From Streptomyces wedmorensis (GTDB taxonomy: Bacteria > Actinomycetota > Actinomycetes > Streptomycetales > Streptomycetaceae): a stretch of DNA of 23,408 nt. Under the pieces are notes generated by a model. That model was given only the letters and a program-made list of their open reading frames with translations, ran no database searches and was not told where the DNA came from. The stretch covers positions 1-23,408 of the forward strand of contig NZ_JNWK01000084.1 in NCBI RefSeq assembly GCF_000716445.1, read 5' to 3'. Positions 1 to 7,279 of the stretch are shown here, piece after piece. Both the position numbers and the translations under genes were made by a program. Position 1 is the first letter of the stretch. Every line of letters begins with the position of its first letter.

Positions 1-55
1 CACCCGCCCCCGCCGCACCCTCCCCCAGGCCGTCCCCGTCCCCACCGCCGCCTGA
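1..55 (+). CDS. 3' end of an unidentified gene (partial)
   Basis: One frame is open from the left edge to a TGA at 53-55 and reads as an Ala/Pro/Arg/Val-rich tail ending VPVPTAA. Only 17 residues are visible, so the product cannot be identified. The call rests on codon usage with G/C third positions and on the terminator-like hairpin that follows 16 bases after the stop. It could still be non-coding. Confidence 0.4.
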   Translation, partial: TRPRRTLPQAVPVPTAA

Positions 56-70
56 CCCTCGTCCGCGGAC

Positions 71-95
71 CGGGCGCTCTCCCCCGGAGCGCCCG
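71..95 (+). terminator. Hairpin after the partial gene
   Basis: A perfect 9-bp stem (71-79 with 87-95, core GGGCGCTC/GAGCGCCC) encloses a 7-base loop. It has no U-tract, as is common for Streptomyces terminators. Its position just after the stop at 55 supports a plus-strand gene ending there. Confidence 0.5.
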
Positions 96-360
96 CCGCC
101 GCTGCCTGCCCCTGTGGGTGTCGACTGCTGATGCCGGACGTCAATGATCGACTTGACAGCCCGATTACGGGGCAAGGCCACTGGGATCAGACAAGCAGCG
201 GCACGACACACACGGTGACCGGCTGATTCGCGGAGTCGAGAATTCCGGCAAGAGCGGCGTACGGAAAGGGCGATGCCGCCTCTCGACCCGGATGCCGCAC
301 ACGCGGCAGCCCTCCCGCGTGTCCACAATGGGATGCCCTGCCCATCATGTGACCCACGGT
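96..360. other. Gene-free stretch
   Basis: I see no convincing coding region here on either strand. The open frames lack ribosome sites and recognisable products. A TTGACA hexamer occurs at 153-158 but has no good -10 partner. The stretch is the upstream region of the small secreted protein gene at 448. Confidence 0.4.
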
Positions 361-389
361 TTGACACGCCCGATAGGCGCTACAAGCGT
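361..389 (+). promoter_or_regulatory. Putative promoter of the small secreted protein gene
   Basis: There is a perfect -35 TTGACA at 361-366, followed after 17 bases by a weak -10 (AAGCGT, 384-389). A short inverted repeat CGCC/GGCG (369-379 region) sits in the spacer. The -35 is convincing and the -10 is not, so the exact start point is uncertain. Confidence 0.35.
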
Positions 390-447
390 TGCCAAGGACA
401 AACGGCGGAAGACTTCGCCGCGCAGCCGAGAAGGAGGCTGAGTCCAG

Positions 448-690
448 ATGCCGAGGAGACTGACAGCCAGACGGCTGGGGGCCGCACTTGCCGCGGGCGC
501 CGCAGCGTTCGCGTTGGGCATCGGCGGCGCAGGTGTCGCCGACGCCAAGATCCAGCCGGTCGACACCCAATGCACCAACAACGGCGGCCAACAGCCCGGC
601 GGCCAGCAGCCGAGCTGTACGGGCGGCGGGCTCACCCAGGAGAGTGAGAACCAGAACCCGTCCGGCCACGCCCCACCCGGACAGAACTGA
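448..690 (+). CDS. Small secreted protein, unknown function
   Basis: This encodes 80 residues. The ATG at 448 is preceded by AAGGAGG (431-437) at about 10 bases, which fixes the start. Residues 1 to about 33 form a classical signal peptide: a positive RRLTARR start, an Ala-rich hydrophobic core, and an ADA-like cleavage site. The mature part is only about 47 residues, rich in Gln, Gly, Asn and Pro, with two GGQQP repeats and two cysteines (CTNN and SCTG contexts) that could form one disulfide once exported. I do not recognise the family. A hairpin follows the gene directly, so it is probably monocistronic. The start and secretion are well supported; the function is unknown. Confidence 0.8.
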   Translation: MPRRLTARRLGAALAAGAAAFALGIGGAGVADAKIQPVDTQCTNNGGQQPGGQQPSCTGGGLTQESENQNPSGHAPPGQN

Positions 691-725
691 CGTCACATGA
701 CGCGAGGAGGGAAGCACCCTCCGTA

Positions 726-750
726 GCAGCGGGTCTCGGCGACCCGCTGC
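726..750 (+). terminator. Terminator of the small secreted protein gene
   Basis: A perfect 10-bp stem, GCAGCGGGTC (726-735) and GACCCGCTGC (741-750), has a 5-base loop and is followed by TTCCTT. It lies 36 bases past the stop at 690. Confidence 0.75.
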
Positions 751-774
751 TTCCTTACGCGCCTGAAGCTCGCT

Positions 775-1141
775 GAGGGCACCTCGATCCTCCGGCGTGG
801 CGGCGTCATCCTGATCCCATCGGTCGGCACCCGCGTACGGGCCCCCTCCATCCCTGAGCCCAAGCACCCCTGCCGGAACCGGGCGCACGACCTGCGGCAC
901 ACCTGCGCCTCCCTGCTGCTCGCGCAGGGCGCGGATGCCCGGATCATCATGGAGACGCTCAGCCGCAGCACGATCACGATGGCGCTCGACACCCATGCGC
1001 ACGTCCACGCAGACGACCCTCAGGGCGGCGGCCGAGCGAATGGACGACGCTTCGGGGTGGGAACCCGACCAGGACGAGGACGACCACGACTCGTCCCCGC
1101 CCCGTCAGCCGAACGGGCGCCAGGACCCGAAAGCGGAGTAG
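775..1141 (+). pseudogene. Tyrosine-recombinase (phage integrase) remnant
   Basis: The plus strand encodes the C-terminal catalytic part of a tyrosine recombinase without a start or the N-terminal domains. The box-II signature HDLRHTCASLLLAQGAD lies near 886-936, followed by a helix reading ARIIMETLSRSTITMAL. Three defects are visible. The frame is truncated upstream and short between the preceding strand and the HxxR box. The usual nucleophile context (Y-T/A-H-V) reads DTHAHV, so the catalytic Tyr appears to be His. After about 1010 the homologous tail (TLRAAAERMDD) continues in the +1 frame to the TAG at 1139-1141, so one extra base has shifted the frame. It lies on the 3' side of tRNA-Arg (1785-1857), a typical integration site. 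It is almost certainly non-functional. Confidence 0.75.
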
Positions 1142-1173
1142 CGCGTCTGAGCGCGTGGTCGGACGCTGATGCC

Positions 1174-1701
1174 ATGAACCAACCCCCATCCGGGCAGGAG
1201 CCCCGCCCAGATCCGTACCAGCAGCCGTGGGGACAGGGCGCACAGCAGCCTCACGCCGGGGCCGGCTGGCAAACCCCGCCGGGCGGTGGCGCACCTTATG
1301 GAGCAGCACCGCCCAAAAAGAAGCGACGGAAGTGGCCGTGGGTGCTGCTCATCCTGGTCCTGCTGGCGGCAGGCGGGTGCGTAGCCCTCATCGCGGGCAT
1401 CTCCAACGAAGTGTCAAAAGAAGTCACCGTGGAGTACGCGGTCACTGGCGACGCCAGAGACGTAACCATCGCCTACTCCGTCTGGAACGACGACGGCATC
1501 TCGTCAAGGTCCGAAACCGTCGAGAAGCTGCCGTGGCGGAAGACCCTGAAGACGAAGGGCTTCATGAAGGGTGGATCACTGCTCATCAGCCTGAGCGGGT
1601 CAGGAGGGACGGCCACCTGCTCGGTGAGCGTGGACAACGACTCGCCGAAGACGGCCATCGCCTCCGGGCCATCGGCGGCAGCCACCTGCAGCGGGTTCTG
1701 A
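1174..1701 (+). CDS. MmpS-family membrane-anchored protein
   Basis: This encodes 175 residues. Residues 1-47 are a Pro/Gln/Gly-rich cytosolic tail. A basic KKKRRK patch then leads into one transmembrane helix (about 54-76). The remainder is an extracytoplasmic beta-rich domain (about 82-175) with the pattern VTVEYAVTGDARDVTIAY and two cysteines (149, 172) that could pair. This layout matches the MmpS/PF05423-like accessory proteins, which in mycobacteria partner MmpL transporters and in Streptomyces are often solitary. No MmpL gene is nearby. The ATG at 1174 has only a weak upstream ribosome site. The frame stays open upstream into the integrase remnant, but the residues there do not fit this family. 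The family assignment is fairly secure; the role is not known. Confidence 0.75.
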   Translation: MNQPPSGQEPRPDPYQQPWGQGAQQPHAGAGWQTPPGGGAPYGAAPPKKKRRKWPWVLLILVLLAAGGCVALIAGISNEVSKEVTVEYAVTGDARDVTIAYSVWNDDGISSRSETVEKLPWRKTLKTKGFMKGGSLLISLSGSGGTATCSVSVDNDSPKTAIASGPSAAATCSGF

Positions 1702-1741
1702 ATCGAGTACGAGTGAAGGACGTTGATGTCACCCGCTGATG

Positions 1742-1778
1742 TCGAAGGCCCCCTGGACGATGTCCAGGGGGCCTTCGA
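1742..1778. terminator. Shared terminator of the MmpS-like gene and tRNA-Arg
   Basis: A perfect 17-bp stem (1742-1758 with 1762-1778, core GGCCCCCTGGAC) closes a 3-base loop. It lies 40 bases after the MmpS-like stop on the plus strand and 7 bases beyond the tRNA-Arg 3' end on the minus strand. It therefore probably stops both transcripts. Confidence 0.85.
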
Positions 1779-1784
1779 TCTGTG

Positions 1785-1857
1785 TGCACTCGGCAGGATT
1801 CGAACCTGCAACCTTCTGATCCGTAGTCAGATGCTCTATCCGTTAAGCTACGAGTGC
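1785..1857 (-). tRNA. tRNA-Arg(ACG)
   Basis: The reverse complement folds as a 73-nt tRNA. The acceptor arm is GCACTCG/CGAGTGC with discriminator A, the TPsiC arm contains GGTTCGAATCC, and the anticodon stem TCTGA/TCAGA encloses loop CTACGGA with anticodon ACG. CCA is not encoded. The A34 is expected to be converted to inosine, so it reads CGU, CGC and CGA. Its 3' end faces an integrase remnant. Confidence 0.96.
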
Positions 1858-1917
1858 TTGTTTTTAGTTTTTGTCTTCGCTCCCCGGTCTTTCGACCCGC
1901 TCGCGGCGACAGGAAGA

Positions 1918-1946
1918 ACATTACATGACTGCCGCCGTCATGTGAA
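1918..1946 (-). promoter_or_regulatory. Putative tRNA-Arg promoter with a palindrome in the spacer
   Basis: On the minus strand, TTCACA (1941-1946) and TAATGT (1918-1923) are separated by 17 bases, a good HrdB-type promoter about 60 bases upstream of the tRNA. The inverted repeat ACATGAC/GTCATGT (1923-1929 and 1937-1943) nearly fills the spacer. It may be a protein site or chance. Confidence 0.5.
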
Positions 1947-2108
1947 ATCCATTCCCCACACCCGTTGTGACCTGCGGAAACGTCCTGACGGGGGGCGAGG
2001 GGGAGGTGGCTGGGCGGTGGGCGCGAGGGGGGATCGCGGGGGTGGAAAACGCGGAAAGAGACCGGGGTCACACGGGTGGGCCGCGAGGGGTTCGGGGCGG
2101 GAATGAGT

Positions 2109-2137
2109 GAAGCCCCGGCCTTGGGGGCCGGGGCTTC
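2109..2137 (-). terminator. Terminator of tRNA-Ser(GCT)
   Basis: A perfect 12-bp stem, GAAGCCCCGGCC (2109-2120) with GGCCGGGGCTTC (2126-2137), has a 5-base loop. It begins 6 bases beyond the tRNA-Ser 3' end on the minus strand. Confidence 0.85.
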
Positions 2138-2142
2138 GGTGG

Positions 2143-2233
2143 CGGAGGCGGAGGGATTTGAACCCTCGATGGGCTTGAAGGCCCAAACCGCATTAGCAGT
2201 GCGGCGCCATAGACCGGACTAGGCGACGCCTCC
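2143..2233 (-). tRNA. tRNA-Ser(GCT)
   Basis: The reverse complement folds as a 91-nt class II tRNA. The acceptor arm is GGAGGCG/CGCCTCC with discriminator G, the anticodon stem CCGCA/TGCGG encloses loop CTGCTAA (anticodon GCT), a long variable arm is built on TTGGGCC, and the T-loop is GGTTCAAATCC. It reads AGC/AGU serine codons. Confidence 0.96.
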
Positions 2234-2530
2234 TCGCACCTCGCGCATGCGCGGTGGTGCGTGCAGATGATGACACAGGCGAACCGGCTGTCACCAATCG
2301 ATTCTCACCGTACTAGGAGGGTGGGGTCCAGGGCAAAGCCCGACGGCGGGGCGCGGAGGAGCGGGAAGGGCCTCGGGCGGGGTGCGCGGGCTGGGGTGGG
2401 GCACCGGCGGCACGGGTTGCGGCACGGGTGGCGCACAGGGGTTGCGCAACGTGGGGGCGGCGGGAGCGTTAGAGGGGCGGGCGCGTCGTGCGTCCGCGTC
2501 CGTCGTCACCTCGTGCTGCTGGAGATCCGA
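2234..2530. other. Intergenic region upstream of the SSI-like gene
   Basis: No gene is visible. It should hold the minus-strand promoter of tRNA-Ser and the plus-strand promoter of the inhibitor gene, but I could not pick a convincing pair of hexamers for either. A 10-bp perfect palindrome GTTGCGCAAC lies at 2441-2450, about 80 bases before the inhibitor start, and could be a regulator site. Confidence 0.35.
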
Positions 2531-2953
2531 ATGCTGCGCAGTCTCGTCCTCGCGACCCTCGCCACCGCCGCAGGGACCGCGGGGTTCGGCCCGTTGCCGC
2601 CGTTGCCGTTGCTGTCGGGGCCCGACGCGCTGACGGTGACGGTGGAGAAGAGCGGGTATCCGACGGCGGACGGCATCTTCGAGCTGACGTGCGACGGCGG
2701 GCCGGAGGGGAACCACCCGGCGGCGGCGGACGCGTGCAAGCGGCTGGAGCAGCTGGCGGAGGAGGGGGCGGACCCGTTCAGGGCGGTTCCCGGGGACGCG
2801 CTGTGTACGCAGGTGTACGGCGGGCCCGCACTCGCGCACGTCACCGGCACCTGGCAGGGCCGTAAGGTCGACGCACGGTTCTCCCGGGCGAACGGATGCG
2901 AGATCGGCCGCTGGGAGAACCTGGAGCCGGTCCTTCCGATCGTCCGGGGATGA
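2531..2953 (+). CDS. SSI-family (Streptomyces subtilisin inhibitor-like) secreted protease inhibitor
   Basis: This encodes 140 residues. The ATG at 2531 follows GGAG (2521-2524). Residues 1 to about 30 form a hydrophobic signal sequence. The mature domain has the SSI layout: an opening strand LTVTVEKSG, then cysteines 54 and 69 around the NHPAAADAC motif, then C92 in LCTQVYGG, the TWQGRKV strand and C123. These match the two conserved disulfides (C35-C50, C71-C101 in the classical protein). SSI proteins act outside the cell as tight homodimeric inhibitors of subtilisin- or trypsin-like proteases and influence mycelial development. By alignment to the CPMVY loop of the classical inhibitor, the P1 residue here is Gln94, where Met, Lys or Arg is usual, so specificity may differ. 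The C-terminal end is also slightly divergent. Confidence 0.85.
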   Translation: MLRSLVLATLATAAGTAGFGPLPPLPLLSGPDALTVTVEKSGYPTADGIFELTCDGGPEGNHPAAADACKRLEQLAEEGADPFRAVPGDALCTQVYGGPALAHVTGTWQGRKVDARFSRANGCEIGRWENLEPVLPIVRG

Positions 2954-3065
2954 CGCCCGGAGGCTCCCTTAGACTCCCTTCAGTGACAGGCTGCGGCCCG
3001 AGGGGCAAGATGGGGCCGCGGTCGGTGGGCAAGCACGTGCAGTGGTTCTGGGAGGAAGCGTCGTC

Positions 3066-6000
3066 GTGAGCAGCAGGCCATCCCGAGGCGCTGCTCGCCT
3101 CGCAGCGATACTCGACGCCCTCCCCGACGGCCTCGTGCTCGTGAACTGCAACGGCACGGTCGTCAACGCCAACACGATCGCCCTCGGCATGTTCGAGACG
3201 CCGGGCACCGCGCTCGTCGGACGCGGTCTGCTCGACCTGCTGCCCGGCTTCGACTCGCGCCTCATCCCCGGTTCCATGCGCCGTCCCGAGGGCACCGACG
3301 AGCGGGGCCGTACCAAGCCCGCCCGGATGATCGCCCGCCGTACCGACGGCAGTGAGTTCGCCGTCGAGGTGACCAGCGCCAGCCTGGAGGACGGCCGCGA
3401 GGCCTACGACTCGTACGGCGGCTACACCGGCGACGAGCTGCTGATGCTCGTCGTGCGGGACCTCACCGGCACCCTCGACACCGAGGCCGAACTCGCCCGC
3501 TCGCAGCGCCAGACCGAGATGATCCTGCGCGCCGCGGCCGAGGGCGTCGTCGGCACGGACACGGACGGCCGGGTCGTCCTGGTCAACCCCGCCGCCGCGC
3601 AGATCCTCGGCTACCGCGCCGGCGAGCTCGGCGGCCAGGAGCTGCACCCGCTGATCCTCGCCAAGCGCGCCGACGGAGAGCCGTTCCCGTACGAGGAGTC
3701 GCCGCTCGCCGACACCCTCAAGTCCGGACGGAAGCACCGGGTGCGCGGGCAGGTCCTGTGGGCGAAGAAGGGCGACCGGGTGCCGGTCGACCTGACGACC
3801 GCTCCGGTACGGGACGGGGACCAGCTCGTCGGCGCGGTGATGACCTTCACCGACCGCAGGCCGTACGAGGAGCTGGTCGAGCAGCACGCCGCCGAACTCG
3901 CCGAACTCACCGAGCGGCACGCCGCCGAGCTCGCCGACCGCGCGGAGCGGCACGCCGCCGAGCGGGAGGCGCAGCAGGAGCGGTACGCCTCGCTGGCCGC
4001 CCGCCACGAGCAGCTGACGGCCGTCCTCGCCGAGTCGCTGCGCGGTCCCCTCGAGGAGCTGCGCACCCAGTTGGGCACCCTCGCGGCCGACGACGCCGGG
4101 CAGCTGTGGCCCGAGGCCAACCAGGTGCTGCACCACCTCGCCGCCGGGTACGCCCGGATGACCGCGCTCGTGGACAACGTCCTGGGCTTCCAGCGCCTCG
4201 ACGCGGGCGCGGAGGAGCTCGACAAGCGGGTCGCGCTCCTCGACGGGGTCGTGACGGCCGGCATCGACGCGGCCGTCGAGCTGATCGGGCCCGGCCGCGC
4301 GCAGTTCGCCGTGCACGCGCCGCCGATCGAGGCCGAGGTCGACCCGGTCCGGCTCGCGACCGCGCTGGCGCACCTCGTCGCGGACGTCGCCGGCGTCGAC
4401 GCCACCGGCAAGAACCGGACCACCGCCCAGGGCACCGTGCCCGCCGACTCCACGATCGTCGTCGCGGCCGCGCAGCGCGGTGACGTCGTACGCATCGAGG
4501 TCCGCGGCCCGTACGCGGGCGGCGACCCGGTCCACGGGCCGGTCGTGCGCGGGATCGTGGCGGCGCACGGCGGTGTCGTGCAGACCCACGAGGTGCCGGG
4601 CACGAGCGGGGGCGCGTACGTCCTCGAGGTGCCGGTCGGCGCCGGGCGTGGCACGGTCCCGCCCGCACCGAGGAACGACCCGCCGGAGGGCGGCGGCCGG
4701 GAGGCCCTCGCGCTGCCGGCCCAGGCCACCGCGTCGGCGACGGGCACGGGTCCGGGTGCCGGTGCCGGAGCGGGTGCCTCCGCGGGCGGGGGTGCCTTCG
4801 CGGGTGCGGGTGCCGCCGCAGGTGCAGGTGCGGCCGTCGATGCCAGTGCCGGTTCCGGCGCCGGTGCGGACGGGTACCCCGCCTCCGCCTCGGACACGTC
4901 CGGTGGGGGGCGGCGGCGGGCCCGGCGCGGGTCCACCGACGCCTTCCTGGAAAGCGCGGTCGCGCCCGAAGGGGAGAACCGGGTCGGCGCCGAGCCCAGT
5001 GGGCGCCGCCGTGCCCGTACGGGAGAGGCGGCCGGTCCGGCCGAGCTGATCCCGGCCCAGCAGAACGCGGCCGTGGACGCCGTACCGGCCGGAGCCGCTG
5101 TCGGCGACCCCGCGGGGCGCGTCGAGCCCACCGGGCGCCGTCGGGGCCGTCCCGCCGAGGGCTCCGTGGTGACCGCCGCCGAGGGCGCGCAGGGGCGTGC
5201 CGCGCTGGGGGCCGCCGTGCCGCCGCAGGGGGTCGCCGTCGAGCCCACGGGGGCGCCCGCCCTCGCCCGGGCCCTGCCGGCCGTGTCCTCCGGCGAGGAC
5301 GTGCCCCAGGAACGGCCGAGCGGACGTCGCCGCAGGGCGCTGGCCGCGGCGCAGGAGCGTGCGGCGGCGGCCGACGCCGGGCCGCGGACGCCGTTCGCGC
5401 TGCCGCCGGCCGATGCCGACCGCGCGCCGGACGAGCCGGTCCATGGCGACCCGCTGCCCGCCGGTTCCGTGCCTTCGGGCCCGCCGGCAGCCGGTTCCGT
5501 GCCCGGACTCGGTTCCGGTCCCGTACCCCTCGACTCCGTGCCCGCCGATCCGCTGCCCGCCGGGCTGGGCCCCGTCTCCCCGGCCTCGCCCGCTCCGGGA
5601 GCCGGTGCGCTGCCCGTGTCCGACGAGGGTCGGCACGAGGCGGTACGGGGTGTGCCGGGGGGCGATCACACGCCGCCGCAGCCGCACCCGATGCCGCGGT
5701 CCCCGCTGCCGGACGAGCTCCGGGACGGGCCGGCGGCCGAGGCGACCGGGCGTCGCCTGGCCGTCGCACCGCCGGCCCCGCGGTCCGAGTCCGGGGTCGA
5801 TGCCCGGAGCGTCACCGGCTCGGGAAGCACGGGTTCGGTGAGCACGGGTTCGGGGAGCACGGGTTCGGTGAGCGGCACCGGATCCGTGCCGTTGCCGCCC
5901 GAGTTGCCGATGCCGAAGGACTCGACGCAGGGGCGGGCGTTCAGCGTGCGCACGCTCGGGCAGGGCGTGCCGTTCGTCCCGCCCGCACCGGCCGCCGTGC

Positions 6001-7040
6001 CGGCCGCGCCGCCCGCCGCGACTCCTGTCGCGCCGTCCAACGGGTCGGGGCGGCGGCGGAAGCTCGCCACGCCGCCCGAGGTGGACCCGCCGGTGCCGGC
6101 GGCGCTGCCCGCGCCGGCCGAGGCCGAGGCGAGGCCGCACCCGCAGGCGTCGCCCGAGGCCGCGCTCGGACTGGTACCGGCCGCGCCCGAGGGGCGCGCG
6201 TACGCCATAGGGGCGCCCGCCGAGGGCTCCGCCGAGGGGCCCGAGCCGCTGGACGGCCCCGGTGGGGCCATCGAGGTCGCCAACCGGCCGGCCCCGCGTC
6301 CCGTGGACGACGAACTGCCCCCGGAGCCCCTCGACAACCCGCGTCGGCTGCTCGTGTGGCCCGCGCCCGACGTCGCCACCCAGCAGGCGCTGAGCGACCG
6401 CGGCTACCGACCGGTGATCGTGCACTCCCGCGAGGAGGTCGACGCGCAGATCGCCGCCTTCCCGGCCGCGCTGTTCGTCGACCCGCTGACCGGGCCCATC
6501 ACCCGTACCGCGCTGCAGTCGCTGCGTCAGGCCGCCGTCGCGGCCGACGTACCGGTGCTGCTGGCGGCGGGTCTGGGGCAGGCGACCCGGGAGGCGGCGT
6601 ACGGCGCCGACCCGGCCGTGCTCCTCAAGGCGCTCGCGCCGCGCGACAGCGAGCAGCACCCGTCCCGGGTCCTGCTGATCGAGGAGCACGACGACATCGC
6701 GCAGGCGCTCGCGGCCACGCTCGAGCGGCGAGGGATGCAGGTGGCGCGGGCCGCGACGGACACGGAGGCGGTCGCGCTCGCCACGGAGACGCGGCCGAAC
6801 CTGGTGGTGATGGACCTGATGCAGGTGCGTCGCCGCCGGGCCGGGATCATCGACTGGCTGCGGGCGAACGGGCAGCTGAACCGTACGCCGCTCGTCGTCT
6901 ACACCTCGGTCGACCTCGACGAGGAGGAGCTGCCGAAGCTGTCCTCCGGCGAGACGGTCCTCTTCCTCGCCGAGCGGTCGAACAGCACCGAGGTCCAGGC
7001 CCGGATCGTCGACCTGCTCGCGAAGATCGGCACCAACTAG
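3066..7040 (+). CDS. Large PAS-PAS / degenerate histidine kinase / tandem receiver-like signalling protein
   Basis: This encodes 1324 residues. The GTG at 3066 is chosen because GGAGG (3051-3055) stands 10 bases upstream; an in-frame GTG at 3042 has no such site. Domains in order are: PAS (about 10-130, ILDALPDGLVLVNCNGTVVN), a second PAS (about 150-262, AEGVVGTDTDGRVVLVNPAA), a coiled coil of HAAEL-type heptads (265-340), and a kinase-like dimerisation helix followed by an ATPase-like fold (about 320-530). The phosphoacceptor box reads AESLRGPL where SHELRTPL is usual, so the His is missing, and no clear N or G boxes are seen. A low-complexity Ala/Pro/Gly linker of about 540 residues (540-1085) carries recurring [S/T]GRRR motifs. 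At the end are a weak receiver-like domain (about 1090-1190) and a better receiver (1200-1322) with D1250 in VVMDLM and a conserved YTS. There is no transmembrane helix, so it is probably cytosolic. It looks like a scaffold or pseudo-kinase; the family role is unknown to me. Confidence 0.85.
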   Translation: MSSRPSRGAARLAAILDALPDGLVLVNCNGTVVNANTIALGMFETPGTALVGRGLLDLLPGFDSRLIPGSMRRPEGTDERGRTKPARMIARRTDGSEFAVEVTSASLEDGREAYDSYGGYTGDELLMLVVRDLTGTLDTEAELARSQRQTEMILRAAAEGVVGTDTDGRVVLVNPAAAQILGYRAGELGGQELHPLILAKRADGEPFPYEESPLADTLKSGRKHRVRGQVLWAKKGDRVPVDLTTAPVRDGDQLVGAVMTFTDRRPYEELVEQHAAELAELTERHAAELADRAERHAAEREAQQERYASLAARHEQLTAVLAESLRGPLEELRTQLGTLAADDAGQLWPEANQVLHHLAAGYARMTALVDNVLGFQRLDAGAEELDKRVALLDGVVTAGIDAAVELIGPGRAQFAVHAPPIEAEVDPVRLATALAHLVADVAGVDATGKNRTTAQGTVPADSTIVVAAAQRGDVVRIEVRGPYAGGDPVHGPVVRGIVAAHGGVVQTHEVPGTSGGAYVLEVPVGAGRGTVPPAPRNDPPEGGGREALALPAQATASATGTGPGAGAGAGASAGGGAFAGAGAAAGAGAAVDASAGSGAGADGYPASASDTSGGGRRRARRGSTDAFLESAVAPEGENRVGAEPSGRRRARTGEAAGPAELIPAQQNAAVDAVPAGAAVGDPAGRVEPTGRRRGRPAEGSVVTAAEGAQGRAALGAAVPPQGVAVEPTGAPALARALPAVSSGEDVPQERPSGRRRRALAAAQERAAAADAGPRTPFALPPADADRAPDEPVHGDPLPAGSVPSGPPAAGSVPGLGSGPVPLDSVPADPLPAGLGPVSPASPAPGAGALPVSDEGRHEAVRGVPGGDHTPPQPHPMPRSPLPDELRDGPAAEATGRRLAVAPPAPRSESGVDARSVTGSGSTGSVSTGSGSTGSVSGTGSVPLPPELPMPKDSTQGRAFSVRTLGQGVPFVPPAPAAVPAAPPAATPVAPSNGSGRRRKLATPPEVDPPVPAALPAPAEAEARPHPQASPEAALGLVPAAPEGRAYAIGAPAEGSAEGPEPLDGPGGAIEVANRPAPRPVDDELPPEPLDNPRRLLVWPAPDVATQQALSDRGYRPVIVHSREEVDAQIAAFPAALFVDPLTGPITRTALQSLRQAAVAADVPVLLAAGLGQATREAAYGADPAVLLKALAPRDSEQHPSRVLLIEEHDDIAQALAATLERRGMQVARAATDTEAVALATETRPNLVVMDLMQVRRRRAGIIDWLRANGQLNRTPLVVYTSVDLDEEELPKLSSGETVLFLAERSNSTEVQARIVDLLAKIGTN

Positions 7041-7069
7041 GGCCTGTCCGGAGGGGAGCGCGTCCGGGC

Positions 7070-7231
7070 GGCAGCGCCTTGTCCGGACGGCAGCGCCCTG
7101 TCCGGACGGCAGCGCCCTGTCCGGACGGCAGCGCCCTGTCCGGACGGCAGCGCCCTGTCCGCGCGGCAGCGCCCTGTCCGCGCGGCAGCGCCCTGTCCGC
7201 GCGGCAGCGCCCTGTCCGCGCGGCAGCGCCC
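7070..7231. repeat. 19-bp tandem repeat array, 8.5 copies
   Basis: Eight complete 19-bp units start at 7070, 7089, 7108, 7127, 7146, 7165, 7184 and 7203, with a 10-base partial copy at 7222. The first four units end TCCGGAC and the last four end TCCGCGC. The shared part is GGCAGCGCCCTGTCC; the first copy has CTT where the others have CCT. The array begins 30 bases after the signalling-protein stop, between two convergent genes. No spacers are present, so it is not a CRISPR. A role in RNA 3'-end structure or as a protein site is possible. Confidence 0.95.
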
Positions 7232-7279
7232 GTCTGCCCGAGCCGGGCGGGACCTTCCGGCGAGGTCCTTGGTGCCTGT

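Noticed and set aside
949..1701. Fusion of the integrase remnant with the MmpS-like protein
   Set aside because: One frame is open across both, but the homologous integrase tail moves to another frame and stops at 1141, so the shared frame in between is chance.
2841..6689. 1282-codon open frame on the minus strand
   Set aside because: It is antisense to the PAS/receiver protein. High GC leaves the opposite frame free of stops. Its product is Arg/Gly-rich without domains and lacks a ribosome site.
7070..7231. CRISPR array
   Set aside because: The repeats are directly adjacent with no unique spacers, and no cas genes are present.
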